Translations under genes and position numbers: made by a program | Notes under the pieces: generated by a model | Databases searched by the model: none | Seen by the model: only the letters and a program-made list of their open reading frames with translations | What the model was told of the DNA's origin: nothing | Shown here: piece by piece, positions 1-8,442 of the stretch | Numbering within the stretch: position 1 is the stretch's first letter | How the letters are laid out: every line of letters begins with the position of its first letter | Assembly: GCF_014230305.1 (NCBI RefSeq) | Contig: NZ_JACLAU010000007.1 | Location: 93,009 to 157,008 of the forward strand | Reading direction: 5' to 3' | Source of the DNA: Novosphingobium aerophilum | GTDB taxonomy: Bacteria; Pseudomonadota; Alphaproteobacteria; Sphingomonadales; Sphingomonadaceae | DNA length: 64,000 bases

Positions 1-33
1 CAGGGCGAGCACGGCTGCGACCAGGCTGCGCAT
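1..33 (-). CDS. Start of a secreted protein gene, truncated by the window edge
   Basis: An ATG at 33 reads leftwards out of the window and gives MRSLVAAVLAL, which looks like the start of a signal peptide (Arg followed by a hydrophobic run). It begins 2 bases after the stop codon of the GST gene, so it is probably cotranscribed with it. The product cannot be identified from 11 residues. Confidence 0.45.
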   Translation of the reverse strand, partial: MRSLVAAVLAL

Positions 34-35
34 CG

Positions 36-695
36 TCAATCCTTCCGTTCGAACGCGGGGATGATCCAGGGCTCGGCAGCAGCGGCCTCGACCCATTGCT
101 GCAGCCAGGGATGTTCCCAGACCGCATCCATGTAGGCGCGGGCGAAGCCGGGCACGGTGAAGCCATAGGTGAGGAAGCGGCTGACCACCGGGGCATAAAA
201 GATATCGGCCGCGCTGAAGCTGCCGAACAGGAAGGGACCACCGCCGCCGAACCGCGCCCGCGCCTCGGCCCAGAGCGACAGGATGCGCATCACATCGGCC
301 TGGACCGCGGCATCGGGCTGGAAGCCGGTCCGGTGCAGGCGCAGGTTCATCGGGCATTGCCCGCGCAGCGCCATGAAGCCTGCATGCATCTCTGCCACCA
401 TGGCATGGGCCAGCGCGCGGGCCGCCGGCGGCTTGGGCCAGAACCGGTCGGTCCCGACCTTGTCGGCCAGGTAGTTCAGGATCGCCAGGCTGTCCCAGAC
501 CACGGCCTCGCCATCCCACAGCAGCGGCACGCGCCCGTGCGACGGGGCCAGGACCCCAAGCGTCTTGGACTCGTCCCACCCCTCGCCATACAGCGGCACC
601 ACCTCTTCGGTGAAGGCCAGCCCCGATTGCTTGCAGGCCAGCCAGCCGCGCAGCGACCAACTGGAGTAGACCCGGTTCCCGATGATCAGCTTCAT
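36..695 (-). CDS. Glutathione S-transferase family protein
   Basis: 219 aa. The N-terminal thioredoxin-like domain (about 1-80) opens with MKLIIGNRVYSSWSLRGW, where the Ser-Ser-Trp-Ser run sits at the usual glutathione-activating position. It has the GST cis-Pro region (GRVPLLWDG) and a DSLAILNYLAD helix that follows the gamma-glutamyl binding site. An all-helical C-terminal domain follows (SAADIFYAPV). GSTs of this type conjugate or reduce electrophiles in the cytoplasm; the substrate is unknown. The frame stays open upstream to 848, but homology begins at the ATG at 695. That ATG overlaps the stop codon of a short ORF (ATGA). Confidence 0.85.
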   Translation of the reverse strand: MKLIIGNRVYSSWSLRGWLACKQSGLAFTEEVVPLYGEGWDESKTLGVLAPSHGRVPLLWDGEAVVWDSLAILNYLADKVGTDRFWPKPPAARALAHAMVAEMHAGFMALRGQCPMNLRLHRTGFQPDAAVQADVMRILSLWAEARARFGGGGPFLFGSFSAADIFYAPVVSRFLTYGFTVPGFARAYMDAVWEHPWLQQWVEAAAAEPWIIPAFERKD

Positions 696-848
696 GCCGC
701 AGCGCGATAGATGTTCAGGCTCAAGGTGTCGAGGCTGAACAGGTTGACACGGTTGACAGGGTCCATGGAGCAAGGCCGGAGACCCCTGCCGCGCCAGCGC
801 GGCGAGCGTGCGGGCAAGGACGGCAGCGGCCTGTTCGCGGGTCATCAT
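692..848 (-). pseudogene. Possible frameshifted small gene upstream of the GST
   Basis: Two short minus-strand segments look protein-like but lie in different frames. The first starts at 848/845 (MTREQAAAVLARTLAALARQ). The second runs from ATG 766 to a TGA at 692-694 (DPVNRVNLFSLDTLSLNIY, 24 aa) and its stop overlaps the GST start as ATGA. Joining them needs one frameshift near 765. It could be a decayed small gene, two tiny genes or chance; no family was recognised. Confidence 0.25.
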
Positions 849-911
849 GGGCGGAAGGATAAGGCGCGGCCGGGGGTGTAGGACAGCGGATCGGCCGGGC
901 GCCGCGCGTGG

Positions 912-1057
912 CCTTCGACAGGCTCAGCCTGAGCGGGGTGGGTGTGGGTTTGGGTGCTTGTTGGAATGGCCGGAGCAGCACAGAAGGCCACCGCACGGCC
1001 CACCCCTGCTCCGCTTGCCGAAAACCCAAGACCCGCTCAGGCTGAGCCTGTCGAAGG
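912..1057. repeat. Composite REP-like element, copy 1
   Basis: A 26-bp end, CCTTCGACAGGCTCAGCCTG at 912-931 continuing to GAGCGGG, is found again in inverted orientation at 1032-1057. The two ends flank about 94 bp containing GT-rich DNA. This palindromic word is a common intergenic repeat type in sphingomonads. The ends face each other, so the element could fold into a long hairpin. The whole 146-bp unit is repeated at 1142-1287. Confidence 0.8.
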
Positions 1058-1141
1058 CCACGCGCGGCATCCGTCCCACTCTCCCGCGACCTCGGCTGAT
1101 CAGGACGTGTTGCGGGACCAGGCCCAACCGACGGGCGTGGG

Positions 1142-1287
1142 CTTCGACAGGCTCAGCCTGAGCGGGGTTGGGTGTGGGTGTGGGTGCTCGTTGGATTGGC
1201 CTGGGCTGCACAGAATGCCATCGCACGGCCCACCCCCGTTCCGCTAACCGAACATCCAGGACCCGCTCAACCTGAGCCTGTCGAAGG
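1142..1287. repeat. Composite REP-like element, copy 2
   Basis: Second copy of the same unit, also 146 bp, displaced by 230 bp. Its left end at 1142-1166 is identical to copy 1. Its right end at 1262-1287 differs by two bases (CTCAACCTGAG instead of CTCAGGCTGAG). The inner sequence matches copy 1 closely but with scattered substitutions, so the duplication is not very recent. It lies just downstream of engB (minus strand), where it could end or stabilise transcripts. The rest of 849-1308 holds no supported gene. Confidence 0.8.
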
Positions 1288-1308
1288 CCCAGCGCCGCCC
1301 CTTGCCCC

Positions 1309-1959
1309 TCAGACCGCCGCGTCCTCCAGCACCGCAGCGCGCAGGGCCTCGATGCCGAGTTTCACTTCGGACGAGGTGACCAGGACCTCGGGATGGGCGG
1401 CGATGTGCTTGCGGGCTTCGGCGCGGGTGCGGTCGATCACGGCGTCGAGTTCGCTGGCCTTGAGCTTGTCGGCCTTGGTCAGGACCACGCGGTAGCCCAC
1501 GGCGGCCTCGTCGAGCATTTTCATCATCTCCGCATCGACCGGCTTCACCCCGTGGCGCGCGTCGACCAGCAGGAGGGTGCGCTTCAGCACCACCCGGCCG
1601 CGCAGGAAATCGCGGACCAGCCGGCGCCATTTCTCGACCACGGCGGGCGGCGCCTTGGCGAAGCCGTAGCCGGGCATGTCGACCAGGCGGAACAGCGTGG
1701 GTTCCCCCACCTCGAAGAAGTTCAGCTCCTGCGTGCGCCCCGGCGTGACCGAGGTGCGCGCGATTGCGCGGCGCCCGGTGAGCGCGTTGAGCAGCGAGGA
1801 CTTGCCGACGTTCGACCGGCCACAGAAGGCGATCTCGGGCACGGTCGGCTCGGGCAGGAACTTCAGCGCCGGGGCCGAGAGCTGGAACTCGACACGGCCG
1901 GAGAAGAGCCTGGCCGCGCGCTCCGCCAGCTCCGCGCGGAGCGCCTCCGCTTCGCTCAC
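1309..1959 (-). CDS. engB: Ribosome biogenesis GTPase YihA/EngB
   Basis: 216 aa, the usual EngB length. It is a P-loop GTPase that assists 50S subunit assembly. Visible motifs are G1 GRSNVGKSS, the switch I region with TPGRTQELNFF, G3 DMPGYGFAKAP and G4 TKADK. The start is the GTG at 1959, which overlaps the yidC stop as GTGA, so it is translationally coupled to yidC. The frame is open further upstream, but that part lies inside yidC in another frame. Confidence 0.93.
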   Translation of the reverse strand: MSEAEALRAELAERAARLFSGRVEFQLSAPALKFLPEPTVPEIAFCGRSNVGKSSLLNALTGRRAIARTSVTPGRTQELNFFEVGEPTLFRLVDMPGYGFAKAPPAVVEKWRRLVRDFLRGRVVLKRTLLLVDARHGVKPVDAEMMKMLDEAAVGYRVVLTKADKLKASELDAVIDRTRAEARKHIAAHPEVLVTSSEVKLGIEALRAAVLEDAAV

Positions 1960-3746
1960 TTCCGCTTCGCCGCCGCGGCGACGTCGGCGCGCTCCTTGGC
2001 GACCATCGCCTTCATCTGCGGGTGGCGCGAATAGAGGTACTTCTGCTGGGCGATGGTCAGCACGTTGCTGGTGATCCAGTAGATCAGCAGGCCCGCGGCG
2101 AAGGGCGCCATGACGAACATCATCATCCACGGCATGATCGCGAAGACCTGCTGCTGGACCGGATCGGGGGCCGAGGGCTGCAGCTTGAACTGGGCCCACA
2201 TGGTGATCCCCAGCAGGATCGCGAGCAGCCCGATGCCGAGGAAGGCCGGCGGGGTGAACGGCAGCAGCCCGAACAGGTTGAGCACATGCAGCGGATCGGG
2301 CGCCGAAAGATCGTGGATCCACAGCGCAAAGGGCTGGTGGCGCATCTCGACCGCCAGGGTCAGCACCTTGTAGAGCGCGAAGAACACCGGGATCTGCAGG
2401 AAGATGGGCAGGCACCCGGCCAGCGGGTTCACCCCTTCCTCCTTGTAGAGCTTCATGGTTTCTTCCTGAAGCTTCGGCTTGTCGTCCTTGTAGCGTTCCT
2501 GCAGCGCCTTCAGCTTGGGCTGGATCGCGCGCATCGAGGCCATCGAGGCAAACTGGCGCTGGGCGATGGGGAACATGATCCCGCGCACGATCAGCGTCAG
2601 CAGGATGATCGCCACGCCGAAGTTGGTGGCCATCTTGAACAGGGCCTTGAGCAGCCAGAAGATCGGCTTTTCGAACCAGAAGAACCAGCCCCAGTCGATC
2701 GCCTTGCCGAAGTTGGTCACGCCCGCGCTCTCATAGCGGTCGAGCACGTCGCTTTCCTTGGCCCCGGCGAAGAGCTGGGTGGTGTGCGACAGTTGCTTGC
2801 CCGGGCCGACCACGGCATCGGCGTACAGCAGGTCGGCGCGGTAGACGCCGTTGCCCAGGGCGCGGAAGTCCGACCGCTGGGCCCCGGCATCGGGGATCAG
2901 CGCGCTCATCCAGTAGATGTCGGTGAAGCCCAGCCAGTTGGGCTTGCCGTCGTTGGCGACGGTGCCGGTCTTGAGCACGTCGGCATAGTTAGGGCCGAAG
3001 CTGACCGAACCGTCGAAGGCGCCGAAGGGGCCGGAATGGAGCGTCCAGGTGTCGACGCTGGCGGTCTTGTCGGTGCGGTTGATCAGCGCGAAGGGCTGGA
3101 CCCGCAGCGCCGCGGGGGCGGTGTTGGCCACCACCTGCCTGGCGGTGATCATGTAGTCCGCATCGATGCTGTAAGTGATCGTGAAGGTCTGGCCCTGCCC
3201 GTTGGCCCAGGTCAGGGTGACCGGGGTCGTGGGGGTCAGCTTGGCCCCGGCGGGCGCGGTCCACACGGTCTGCGCGGTGGGCAATGCCGCACCGCTGCCG
3301 ACCCAGCCGAACTGGGCGAAGTGCTGCGCCGGCGTGCCGGCGGGCGAGAACACGCGGGCGGGCTCGCTGCCCTTGTCCGCCGTGGCGGTGTGGCGGTTGG
3401 TGACGAGGTCATCGACCAGCGCGCCGGTCAGGTTGATCGAGCCCGACAGGCCCGGCGCGGCGATCGGCACGCGGCCAGCAGGGTTGAGCGCGGTCTTCAG
3501 GTCACGCGCCTCCAGGGCGACGTCGGCCGGGTTGCTCAGCCCGCCCTCGCGGGTCGGCTTGTCGGTCCGGGCGGGATCGGCCGCCGGAGCGCCGCCGCTG
3601 ACGGCCGCTCCGCCCACAGCCGCCGCACTGGCCACCGGCCGGGGCTTGTTCATGTCGGGATAGAAGTGGCGCATGCCGGCTTCCCAGCCGAAGATGAGCA
3701 CGATCGTCAGCAGGACGGCCAGGATAAGGTTGCGCTGGTTTTCCAC
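1956..3746 (-). CDS. yidC: Membrane protein insertase YidC
   Basis: 596 aa. YidC inserts and folds inner-membrane proteins alone or with SecYEG. The N-terminus (ENQRNLILAVLLTIVLIFGW) is the first transmembrane segment, followed by the large periplasmic domain to about residue 340. The conserved C-terminal core follows (NFGVAIILLTLIVRGIMFPI, then an EGVNPLAGCLPIFLQIPVFF loop and TM3-TM5), with a basic tail KRK. The GTG start at 3746 is chosen because ENQRN is the conserved beginning; a GGGAA lies just upstream. It sits in the rpmH-rnpA-yidD-yidC-engB order typical of proteobacteria. Confidence 0.95.
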   Translation of the reverse strand: MENQRNLILAVLLTIVLIFGWEAGMRHFYPDMNKPRPVASAAAVGGAAVSGGAPAADPARTDKPTREGGLSNPADVALEARDLKTALNPAGRVPIAAPGLSGSINLTGALVDDLVTNRHTATADKGSEPARVFSPAGTPAQHFAQFGWVGSGAALPTAQTVWTAPAGAKLTPTTPVTLTWANGQGQTFTITYSIDADYMITARQVVANTAPAALRVQPFALINRTDKTASVDTWTLHSGPFGAFDGSVSFGPNYADVLKTGTVANDGKPNWLGFTDIYWMSALIPDAGAQRSDFRALGNGVYRADLLYADAVVGPGKQLSHTTQLFAGAKESDVLDRYESAGVTNFGKAIDWGWFFWFEKPIFWLLKALFKMATNFGVAIILLTLIVRGIMFPIAQRQFASMASMRAIQPKLKALQERYKDDKPKLQEETMKLYKEEGVNPLAGCLPIFLQIPVFFALYKVLTLAVEMRHQPFALWIHDLSAPDPLHVLNLFGLLPFTPPAFLGIGLLAILLGITMWAQFKLQPSAPDPVQQQVFAIMPWMMMFVMAPFAAGLLIYWITSNVLTIAQQKYLYSRHPQMKAMVAKERADVAAAAKRK

Positions 3747-3781
3747 GGAAGTTCCCGAATTCTCTGTCGTCTGGCGGGTCT

Positions 3782-3991
3782 TCAGGGCACCGGATCGTAG
3801 CCGTGCCCACCCCACGGGTGGCAGCGCAATAGACGCTTCAGCGCCAGCCAGCCACCCTTAATCGCACCGTGCTTTTCGAGCGCCTCGATCGCGTATTGCG
3901 AGCAGGACGGGGCATAGCGGCAGGTCGGCGGGAGCACGCGCGAGGGGCCGAGCTGCCAGCCGCGGGCGACCAGGATGAGCATGCGCTTCAC
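3782..3991 (-). CDS. yidD: Membrane protein insertion efficiency factor YidD
   Basis: 69 aa, full length for the family. It carries the YidD signature: a hydrophobic/amphipathic start, [18 protein letters not shown] with its Cys residues, and [17 protein letters not shown] at the end. YidD is a small membrane-associated protein that aids YidC-dependent insertion. The start is a GTG at 3991 overlapping the rnpA stop (GTGA), and yidC begins 35 bp downstream. Confidence 0.93.
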   Translation of the reverse strand: MKRMLILVARGWQLGPSRVLPPTCRYAPSCSQYAIEALEKHGAIKGGWLALKRLLRCHPWGGHGYDPVP

Positions 3992-4386
3992 CGCGGTTTG
4001 GGTCCGCGCCCGGTCGTCTTGCGCGGCGGATCGCCCTTGCCCGCCGCGGCGCGGCTCAGGGCGGCGCGAAGTTCATCGCGCAACAGGCTGAAATCGCGCT
4101 CGATCCCGCCTTCGCGGCCGATCAGGACGTGATCGGTGCCGGCCAGCCCGACGATGGGCAGCAGCTCACGCAACAAGGCGCGGAAGCGGCGCTTCATGCG
4201 GTTGCGCACCACCGCATTGCCGATCTTCTTGGTGACGGTGATGCCGAAACGCATTTGCCCGCCCCCATTGGGACGGGCAAGCAGGACAAATCCGGGACGT
4301 GCCACGCGGAGGCCGCGGTTGGCCGCCAGGAAATCGGCGCGCCGGGTCAGGACCGCGAGCGCGGGGCCCGCTCCCGAATCGGTCAC
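3988..4386 (-). CDS. rnpA: Ribonuclease P protein component
   Basis: 132 aa. It is the protein subunit of RNase P, which matures tRNA 5' ends together with the M1 RNA. The RNR signature is visible in [20 protein letters not shown], preceded by [10 protein letters not shown] and [13 protein letters not shown]. The C-terminus is extended by a basic Pro/Gly-rich tail ([17 protein letters not shown]). The start is the GTG at 4386; longer in-frame sequence upstream would run into rpmH. The stop is coupled to yidD. Confidence 0.92.
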   Translation of the reverse strand: MTDSGAGPALAVLTRRADFLAANRGLRVARPGFVLLARPNGGGQMRFGITVTKKIGNAVVRNRMKRRFRALLRELLPIVGLAGTDHVLIGREGGIERDFSLLRDELRAALSRAAAGKGDPPRKTTGRGPKPR

Positions 4387-4402
4387 GCCGTGATCCGGAC
4401 GA

Positions 4403-4537
4403 TCAGGCCGACAGCTTCTTGCGGCCACGGGCGCGGCGCGCGCGCAGGACCTTGCGGCCACCGACAGTCGCCGTGCGGGCGCGGAAGCCGTGACGGCGGG
4501 CGCGGACGAGCCGGCTGGGCTGGAAAGTGCGCTTCAT
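4403..4537 (-). CDS. rpmH: 50S ribosomal protein L34
   Basis: 44 aa, exactly the usual L34 length: starts [20 protein letters not shown] and ends RGRKKLSA. The ATG is at 4537 and the stop at 4403-4405, 16 bp before rnpA. It is the first gene of the rpmH-rnpA-yidD-yidC-engB operon on the minus strand, so the operon promoter should lie in 4540-4680. Confidence 0.96.
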   Translation of the reverse strand: MKRTFQPSRLVRARRHGFRARTATVGGRKVLRARRARGRKKLSA

Positions 4538-4679
4538 TGGTCAAACCTCAATCAATCATACGGACGGGCCGCCCGCGAGAGCGGCCGGAAACAGAGGCGG
4601 CCCGATAAGCGAGGCGGCCAGGCGAGTCAAGGCGAAGTGGGGGGATTCGAACGGATCCGGACCCTGCGACAAGCAGGCC

Positions 4680-5510
4680 TCAGCCCGGCTGCACCCAGGC
4701 CGCCATCTGTTCGGCCGTGAGCCACAGCGCCGAGGCGTTGGGGACCGAATTGGTCATGTCGTAGAAGGCGCGGGCCTGCTGCGGGGTCATGCCCATTTCG
4801 CGGTAATAGAGGATGTAGGCGCGGTTCTGCGGAGCGTTGCGTGGAAAGTCCTGCGGCTCCCGCCCGGCATCGTCGGCCCAGGCGTGGACCGCGAACTCGG
4901 CGCCGGGATCGGCCCGGCGGCGCACCCCGGCGAGGTACAGCTCGACCCCGCCCGACCGCACCGAACCGCCGGGCGGAACATAGGTTTCCAGCCCGCGCGC
5001 CCGGATCATCCGGCCCAGCCGCAGGTTGGCCCGGTCCTCCTCGGTGCCGGGGCACTCGATCAGTTCGAGCGTGCGGATCCCGGGGAACCGCGCAAGCATG
5101 GCCTGGAAGGCGGCCGGGCTGCGTTCGTCGGTCGCGTCGACCAGGGCGGCGCGCTGCCCGTCGAGCACACGGAACGGCCCGAACCGGGCGATCCCCTGGG
5201 GAATCGGCAGCGGTGGCAGGACCTCGCGTCCGGCGGCGACGGGCAAAGGGTGGGCGGCAACGAATCGGCCCGACCCGGCCGCCGCATCGTCACCACCCAC
5301 CCGCGCCACTTCGCGGCGCTGTCCGGCCCCATCCGCCATGACGGCATCCGACCTGCCGAGATCCACTCTGACGGCATCCGCCGCAGCCGGCGGCAGGCCA
5401 AGCTCCTCCCGGGCCACCGGCGCGGCGACCAGCATCGGCTGCGCCGCCAGGGGTCCGGTCAGCAGGGACAGGGCCAGAACGGCGAAGGCATGGCGAAGGA
5501 GACGGAACAT
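4680..5510 (-). CDS. Periplasmic ClpP/crotonase-fold protein (COG3904-like)
   Basis: 276 aa from the ATG at 5510; a GTG at 5537 is an alternative. A clear signal peptide (LRHAFAVLALSLLTGPLAAQ) precedes a low-complexity stretch to about residue 100. The core has GRMIRARGLETYVPPGGSVR followed by SGGVELYLAGVRRRADPGAEFAVHAWAD, matching the layout of COG3904 predicted periplasmic proteins that share the ClpP protease fold. The usual CASAC segment that carries the nucleophile in relatives is replaced by VRSGG, so a Ser is present but activity is uncertain. A role in envelope proteolysis is inference only. Confidence 0.6.
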   Translation of the reverse strand: MFRLLRHAFAVLALSLLTGPLAAQPMLVAAPVAREELGLPPAAADAVRVDLGRSDAVMADGAGQRREVARVGGDDAAAGSGRFVAAHPLPVAAGREVLPPLPIPQGIARFGPFRVLDGQRAALVDATDERSPAAFQAMLARFPGIRTLELIECPGTEEDRANLRLGRMIRARGLETYVPPGGSVRSGGVELYLAGVRRRADPGAEFAVHAWADDAGREPQDFPRNAPQNRAYILYYREMGMTPQQARAFYDMTNSVPNASALWLTAEQMAAWVQPG

Positions 5511-5776
5511 GGTCCGGCAGTCCTGCCGCAGCGTCACTTGCCGCTTGCCTGCGGAACGGGGTTAAGATCGCAGTGACGACGTTTTGCGTAGGACCCCGCG
5601 AACCGGCCCCTTCCCGGGCGGAACGGGCCGCGACCGCCGCCGGCCACCCGGCAACCGGGTCAGTCAACTAACTGAATAGAGTACATTTTCAGCGATTGGA
5701 GTAGATCGGGCGCTCTCGACACCGGGCTCCGCCTTGGGCAGAACAAGATCGGGTGCGCGCGGGAAAGCTGGTCTCC

Positions 5777-7285
5777 TTGGTCACCCGGGTTGAAACCGTC
5801 GCCTATCTGGGGCTCGAGGCCCGCACCGTCGAAGTGCAGTGCCAGATCGCCCCGGGTCTGCCGGGGTTCCATCTGGTCGGCCTGCCCGACAAGGCCGTGA
5901 ACGAAAGCCGCCAGCGGGTCCAGGCGACCCTCGCCTCGCTCGGCCTGGCCCTGCCGCCCAAGCGGATCACGATCAACCTGTCGCCCGCCGATCTGCCCAA
6001 GGAAGGTTCGCATTACGATCTGCCGATCGCCCTGGCCTTGCTGGCCGCAATGGGGGTCACCGATGCCGAACAGCTGGGCGAACATGTCGCTGTGGGGGAA
6101 CTGGCGCTGGATGGCCGGATCGTCGCCTCGCCGGGCGTCCTGCTCGCCGCGATGCATGCGGTCGGGATGGGGCGCGGACTGATCTGCCCCGGGTCGCAGG
6201 GCGCCGAGGCGAGCTGGGCGGGCGAGCTGAGCGTGATCGCCGCGCCCGATCTGATCGCCCTGCTCAATCACCTGCGCGGCATCCAGCAATTGCCCCCGCC
6301 GGTGCGGGGCACGATCGACATGGTGCCGCCGGGACCGGACCTGTCCGCGGTCAAGGGGCAGGAGACCGCCAAGCGCGCGCTCGAGATCGCCGCGGCCGGC
6401 GGGCACAACCTGCTGCTGTGCGGGCCTCCGGGCGCGGGCAAGTCGCTGCTGGCGGCCTGTCTGCCGGGCATCCTGCCCCGGCTCGAACCGGCCGAGGCGC
6501 TGGAGGTGTCGATGGTCGCCTCGGTGGCGGGAACGCTGGAGGGTGGTCGGATCAGCCGCGCCCGGCCGTTCCGCAGCCCCCACCATTCGGCCTCGATGGC
6601 GGCGCTGACCGGGGGCGGGCTCAAGGTGCGCCCCGGCGAGGTCAGCCTGGCGCACCTGGGCGTGCTGTTCCTGGATGAGCTGCCCGAGTTCCAGCGCGGC
6701 GTGCTCGATTCGCTGCGCCAGCCGCTCGAGGCGGGGGTGGTCACCGTTGCCCGGGCCAACGCCCATGTCACCTTCCCCGCCCGCTTCCAGCTCATCGCGG
6801 CGATGAACCCCTGCCGCTGCGGCCACCTGGGCGATCCGGCGCTGGGCTGCAGCCGCGCCCCGCGCTGCGCGGCCGATTATCAGGCCAAGCTGTCCGGCCC
6901 CCTGCTCGACCGGATCGACCTGCATGTCGAGGTCGAGGCGGTCAGTGCGGCCGACCTCGCCCTGCCCCCGCCGGCCGAGGGCAGCGCCGAGGTCGCCGCG
7001 CGGGTCGCCCGGGCGCGGGCCGTACAGACCGCCCGGCAGGCGGCCAGCGGAGCGCGGACCAATGCCGAACTGGACGGCAAGGCGCTGGAGGCCCACGCCA
7101 GTCCGGACGAGCCCGGCAGCCGGCTGCTGCGCCAGGCGGCGGAGACGCTGCGCCTCTCGGCGCGCGGCTATACCCGGGTGCTGCGGGTGGCGCGGACCAT
7201 CGCCGACCTCGCGGGGCAGGAGACGATCGGCCGGGTCCACGTGGCCGAGGCGCTCAGCTATCGGCGGCGGGCCGTGGTGGCCTAG
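5777..7285 (+). CDS. comM: ComM/YifB family magnesium-chelatase-like AAA+ ATPase
   Basis: 502 aa. ComM is a hexameric helicase-like ATPase that drives branch migration during natural transformation; YifB is the same family. Domains: N-terminal ChlI-like domain (about 1-170, VETVAYLGLEARTVEVQ and GLPDKAVNESRQRVQ), AAA+ domain with Walker A GPPGAGKS and Walker B LFLDELPEF, a CRCG...C zinc-like segment (NPCRCGHLGDPALGC) and a C-terminal helical domain. A TTG at 5777 is preferred because the family starts at MV-x-x-V-x-T and GGAAAG precedes it by 9 bases; a GTG at 5753 is possible. It stands alone on the plus strand. Confidence 0.92.
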   Translation: MVTRVETVAYLGLEARTVEVQCQIAPGLPGFHLVGLPDKAVNESRQRVQATLASLGLALPPKRITINLSPADLPKEGSHYDLPIALALLAAMGVTDAEQLGEHVAVGELALDGRIVASPGVLLAAMHAVGMGRGLICPGSQGAEASWAGELSVIAAPDLIALLNHLRGIQQLPPPVRGTIDMVPPGPDLSAVKGQETAKRALEIAAAGGHNLLLCGPPGAGKSLLAACLPGILPRLEPAEALEVSMVASVAGTLEGGRISRARPFRSPHHSASMAALTGGGLKVRPGEVSLAHLGVLFLDELPEFQRGVLDSLRQPLEAGVVTVARANAHVTFPARFQLIAAMNPCRCGHLGDPALGCSRAPRCAADYQAKLSGPLLDRIDLHVEVEAVSAADLALPPPAEGSAEVAARVARARAVQTARQAASGARTNAELDGKALEAHASPDEPGSRLLRQAAETLRLSARGYTRVLRVARTIADLAGQETIGRVHVAEALSYRRRAVVA

Positions 7286-7321
7286 TCCATTGCAGGGTCC
7301 GCCGCTCGCCGACGCACGATG

Positions 7322-7729
7322 TTAGGCGAGGATCAGGTGCACATTGTCCCGGGCCTCGGTTCCCCCCGGACCGTGATCCCGGATAATGTCGACCAGCCAG
7401 TCAAACACGGTAAGGCCCTCGCCGCGCTCCGCCCGTTCGAGATCGGCCGTCAGGGCGGCGACGAAGCTAGGGTCGCAGCGTTTGAGCTGCCCTTGCAGCT
7501 GCCGGACTGTTTCCGGATAGCCGAGCGCTTCGCGCGACCGTCCGGAAGCCGTCCATTGCAGGACGAAACCCTCATCGGGGGTCCCGAAACCACCTCGAAG
7601 GAGATCGTTGAACGCATTCAGGTTGCGCCCCCACGGGATGTCCGGAACCAGACAGACGCTCACTGCGTCATAAAATGCTTCGAGCGAGGTGATGGCCTCG
7701 CCGTCGAGCACATAGGTCCGCAAGGCCAA
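7322..7729 (-). CDS. Barstar family protein (barnase inhibitor fold), orphan
   Basis: 135 aa. The first half, ITSLEAFYDAVSVCLVPD followed by WGRNLNAFNDLLRGGFGTP, is the barstar signature: the conserved helix and the WG-x-N-x-D/N-AFND-x-L-x-G motif that plugs the RNase active site. Barstars neutralise secreted or intracellular barnase-like RNases. The C-terminal part (about 80-135) extends beyond the 90-aa prototype. No barnase-like toxin gene is adjacent: upstream is the divergently read region before the cyclophilin gene and downstream is comM, convergent. It may be a solitary immunity protein or a regulator. Confidence 0.8.
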   Translation of the reverse strand: MALRTYVLDGEAITSLEAFYDAVSVCLVPDIPWGRNLNAFNDLLRGGFGTPDEGFVLQWTASGRSREALGYPETVRQLQGQLKRCDPSFVAALTADLERAERGEGLTVFDWLVDIIRDHGPGGTEARDNVHLILA

Positions 7730-7736
7730 GCGAGGC

Positions 7737-8396
7737 TTATCCCGCCCGCCGCACGGTCAGGACCTTGACCGGCGGGTCGAGCAACTGGCCCTTCATCACC
7801 CCTTCGCCCTTGGTCTCGGACCGGGGCGCGTCCCAGATCTTGCGCGCCACGTCCATGCCGCTGACCACCCGGCCGAAGACGGCATAGCCGGCCTGAAGCT
7901 CGGGATTGTCGGACTTGGGATCGGCGTCGAGCCCGGTCAGGTCGGACAGCATGATGGAGAAGTCTGCGGTGGCCGTGCCGGGCGCGAGCCGCGCCATCGA
8001 GAGCGCGCCGGCCTTGTGCGACAGCCCGGTCTGGGTGGTCGGCTCGTGCGCGACCGGCTTGAACAGCTTGCGCGGATCGCCCTGCAGCCCGGCCTGGACC
8101 AGTCCGTTCGGCTGTTCGCCCCAGGCCAGCCGCATGGCGCGGTAGAAGGTCATCCCGTCGAACCGGCGGGCATCGACGTAACGCACGAAGTTTTCGACCG
8201 TCAGCGGGGCATGGGCATGATCGAGCTCAAGCTCGATCGGACCGAGTTCGGTCACCATGGTCACCCGCACCAGATCGCCCAGCGGAGCGGCGGGAACCGG
8301 TGGCGGCGGCGCGCGGCGGGGGACCGGCTTGCGCGCGGCACCGGTCAGGGCGAGCAGGATCAGCGGGACGGCGGCAAGGACGAATCGGCGTTTCAT
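7737..8396 (-). CDS. Cyclophilin-type peptidyl-prolyl cis-trans isomerase, exported
   Basis: 219 aa from the ATG at 8396. A signal peptide (KRRFVLAAVPLILLALTGAA) is followed by a proline-rich linker and the cyclophilin domain: ELGPIELELDHAHAPLTVEN, FDGMTFYRA, KAGALSMARLAPGTATADF and YAVFGRVVSGMDVARKI. It probably catalyses proline isomerisation in the periplasm. The catalytic Arg region is FYRAMRL. The open frame continues 150 bp upstream but without homology. It lies 7 bp upstream of the barstar gene on the same strand. Confidence 0.9.
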   Translation of the reverse strand: MKRRFVLAAVPLILLALTGAARKPVPRRAPPPPVPAAPLGDLVRVTMVTELGPIELELDHAHAPLTVENFVRYVDARRFDGMTFYRAMRLAWGEQPNGLVQAGLQGDPRKLFKPVAHEPTTQTGLSHKAGALSMARLAPGTATADFSIMLSDLTGLDADPKSDNPELQAGYAVFGRVVSGMDVARKIWDAPRSETKGEGVMKGQLLDPPVKVLTVRRAG

Positions 8397-8442
8397 CGCG
8401 CAATCATGCCGCACAAGGCCGGGGTCTGTCAGGCCCTGGGGA

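Noticed and set aside
4625..4670. A tRNA-like GTTCGAATCCCCCCAC word on the minus strand near rpmH
   Set aside because: The bases flanking TTCGAAT do not pair as a T-arm (ATCCG against CCCCC), and no anticodon or acceptor stem can be formed.
5660..7240. 526-codon open frame opposite comM
   Set aside because: Composition is a reverse-complement shadow of comM (Gly, Arg, Gln-rich, no family motif); comM itself has all its motifs.
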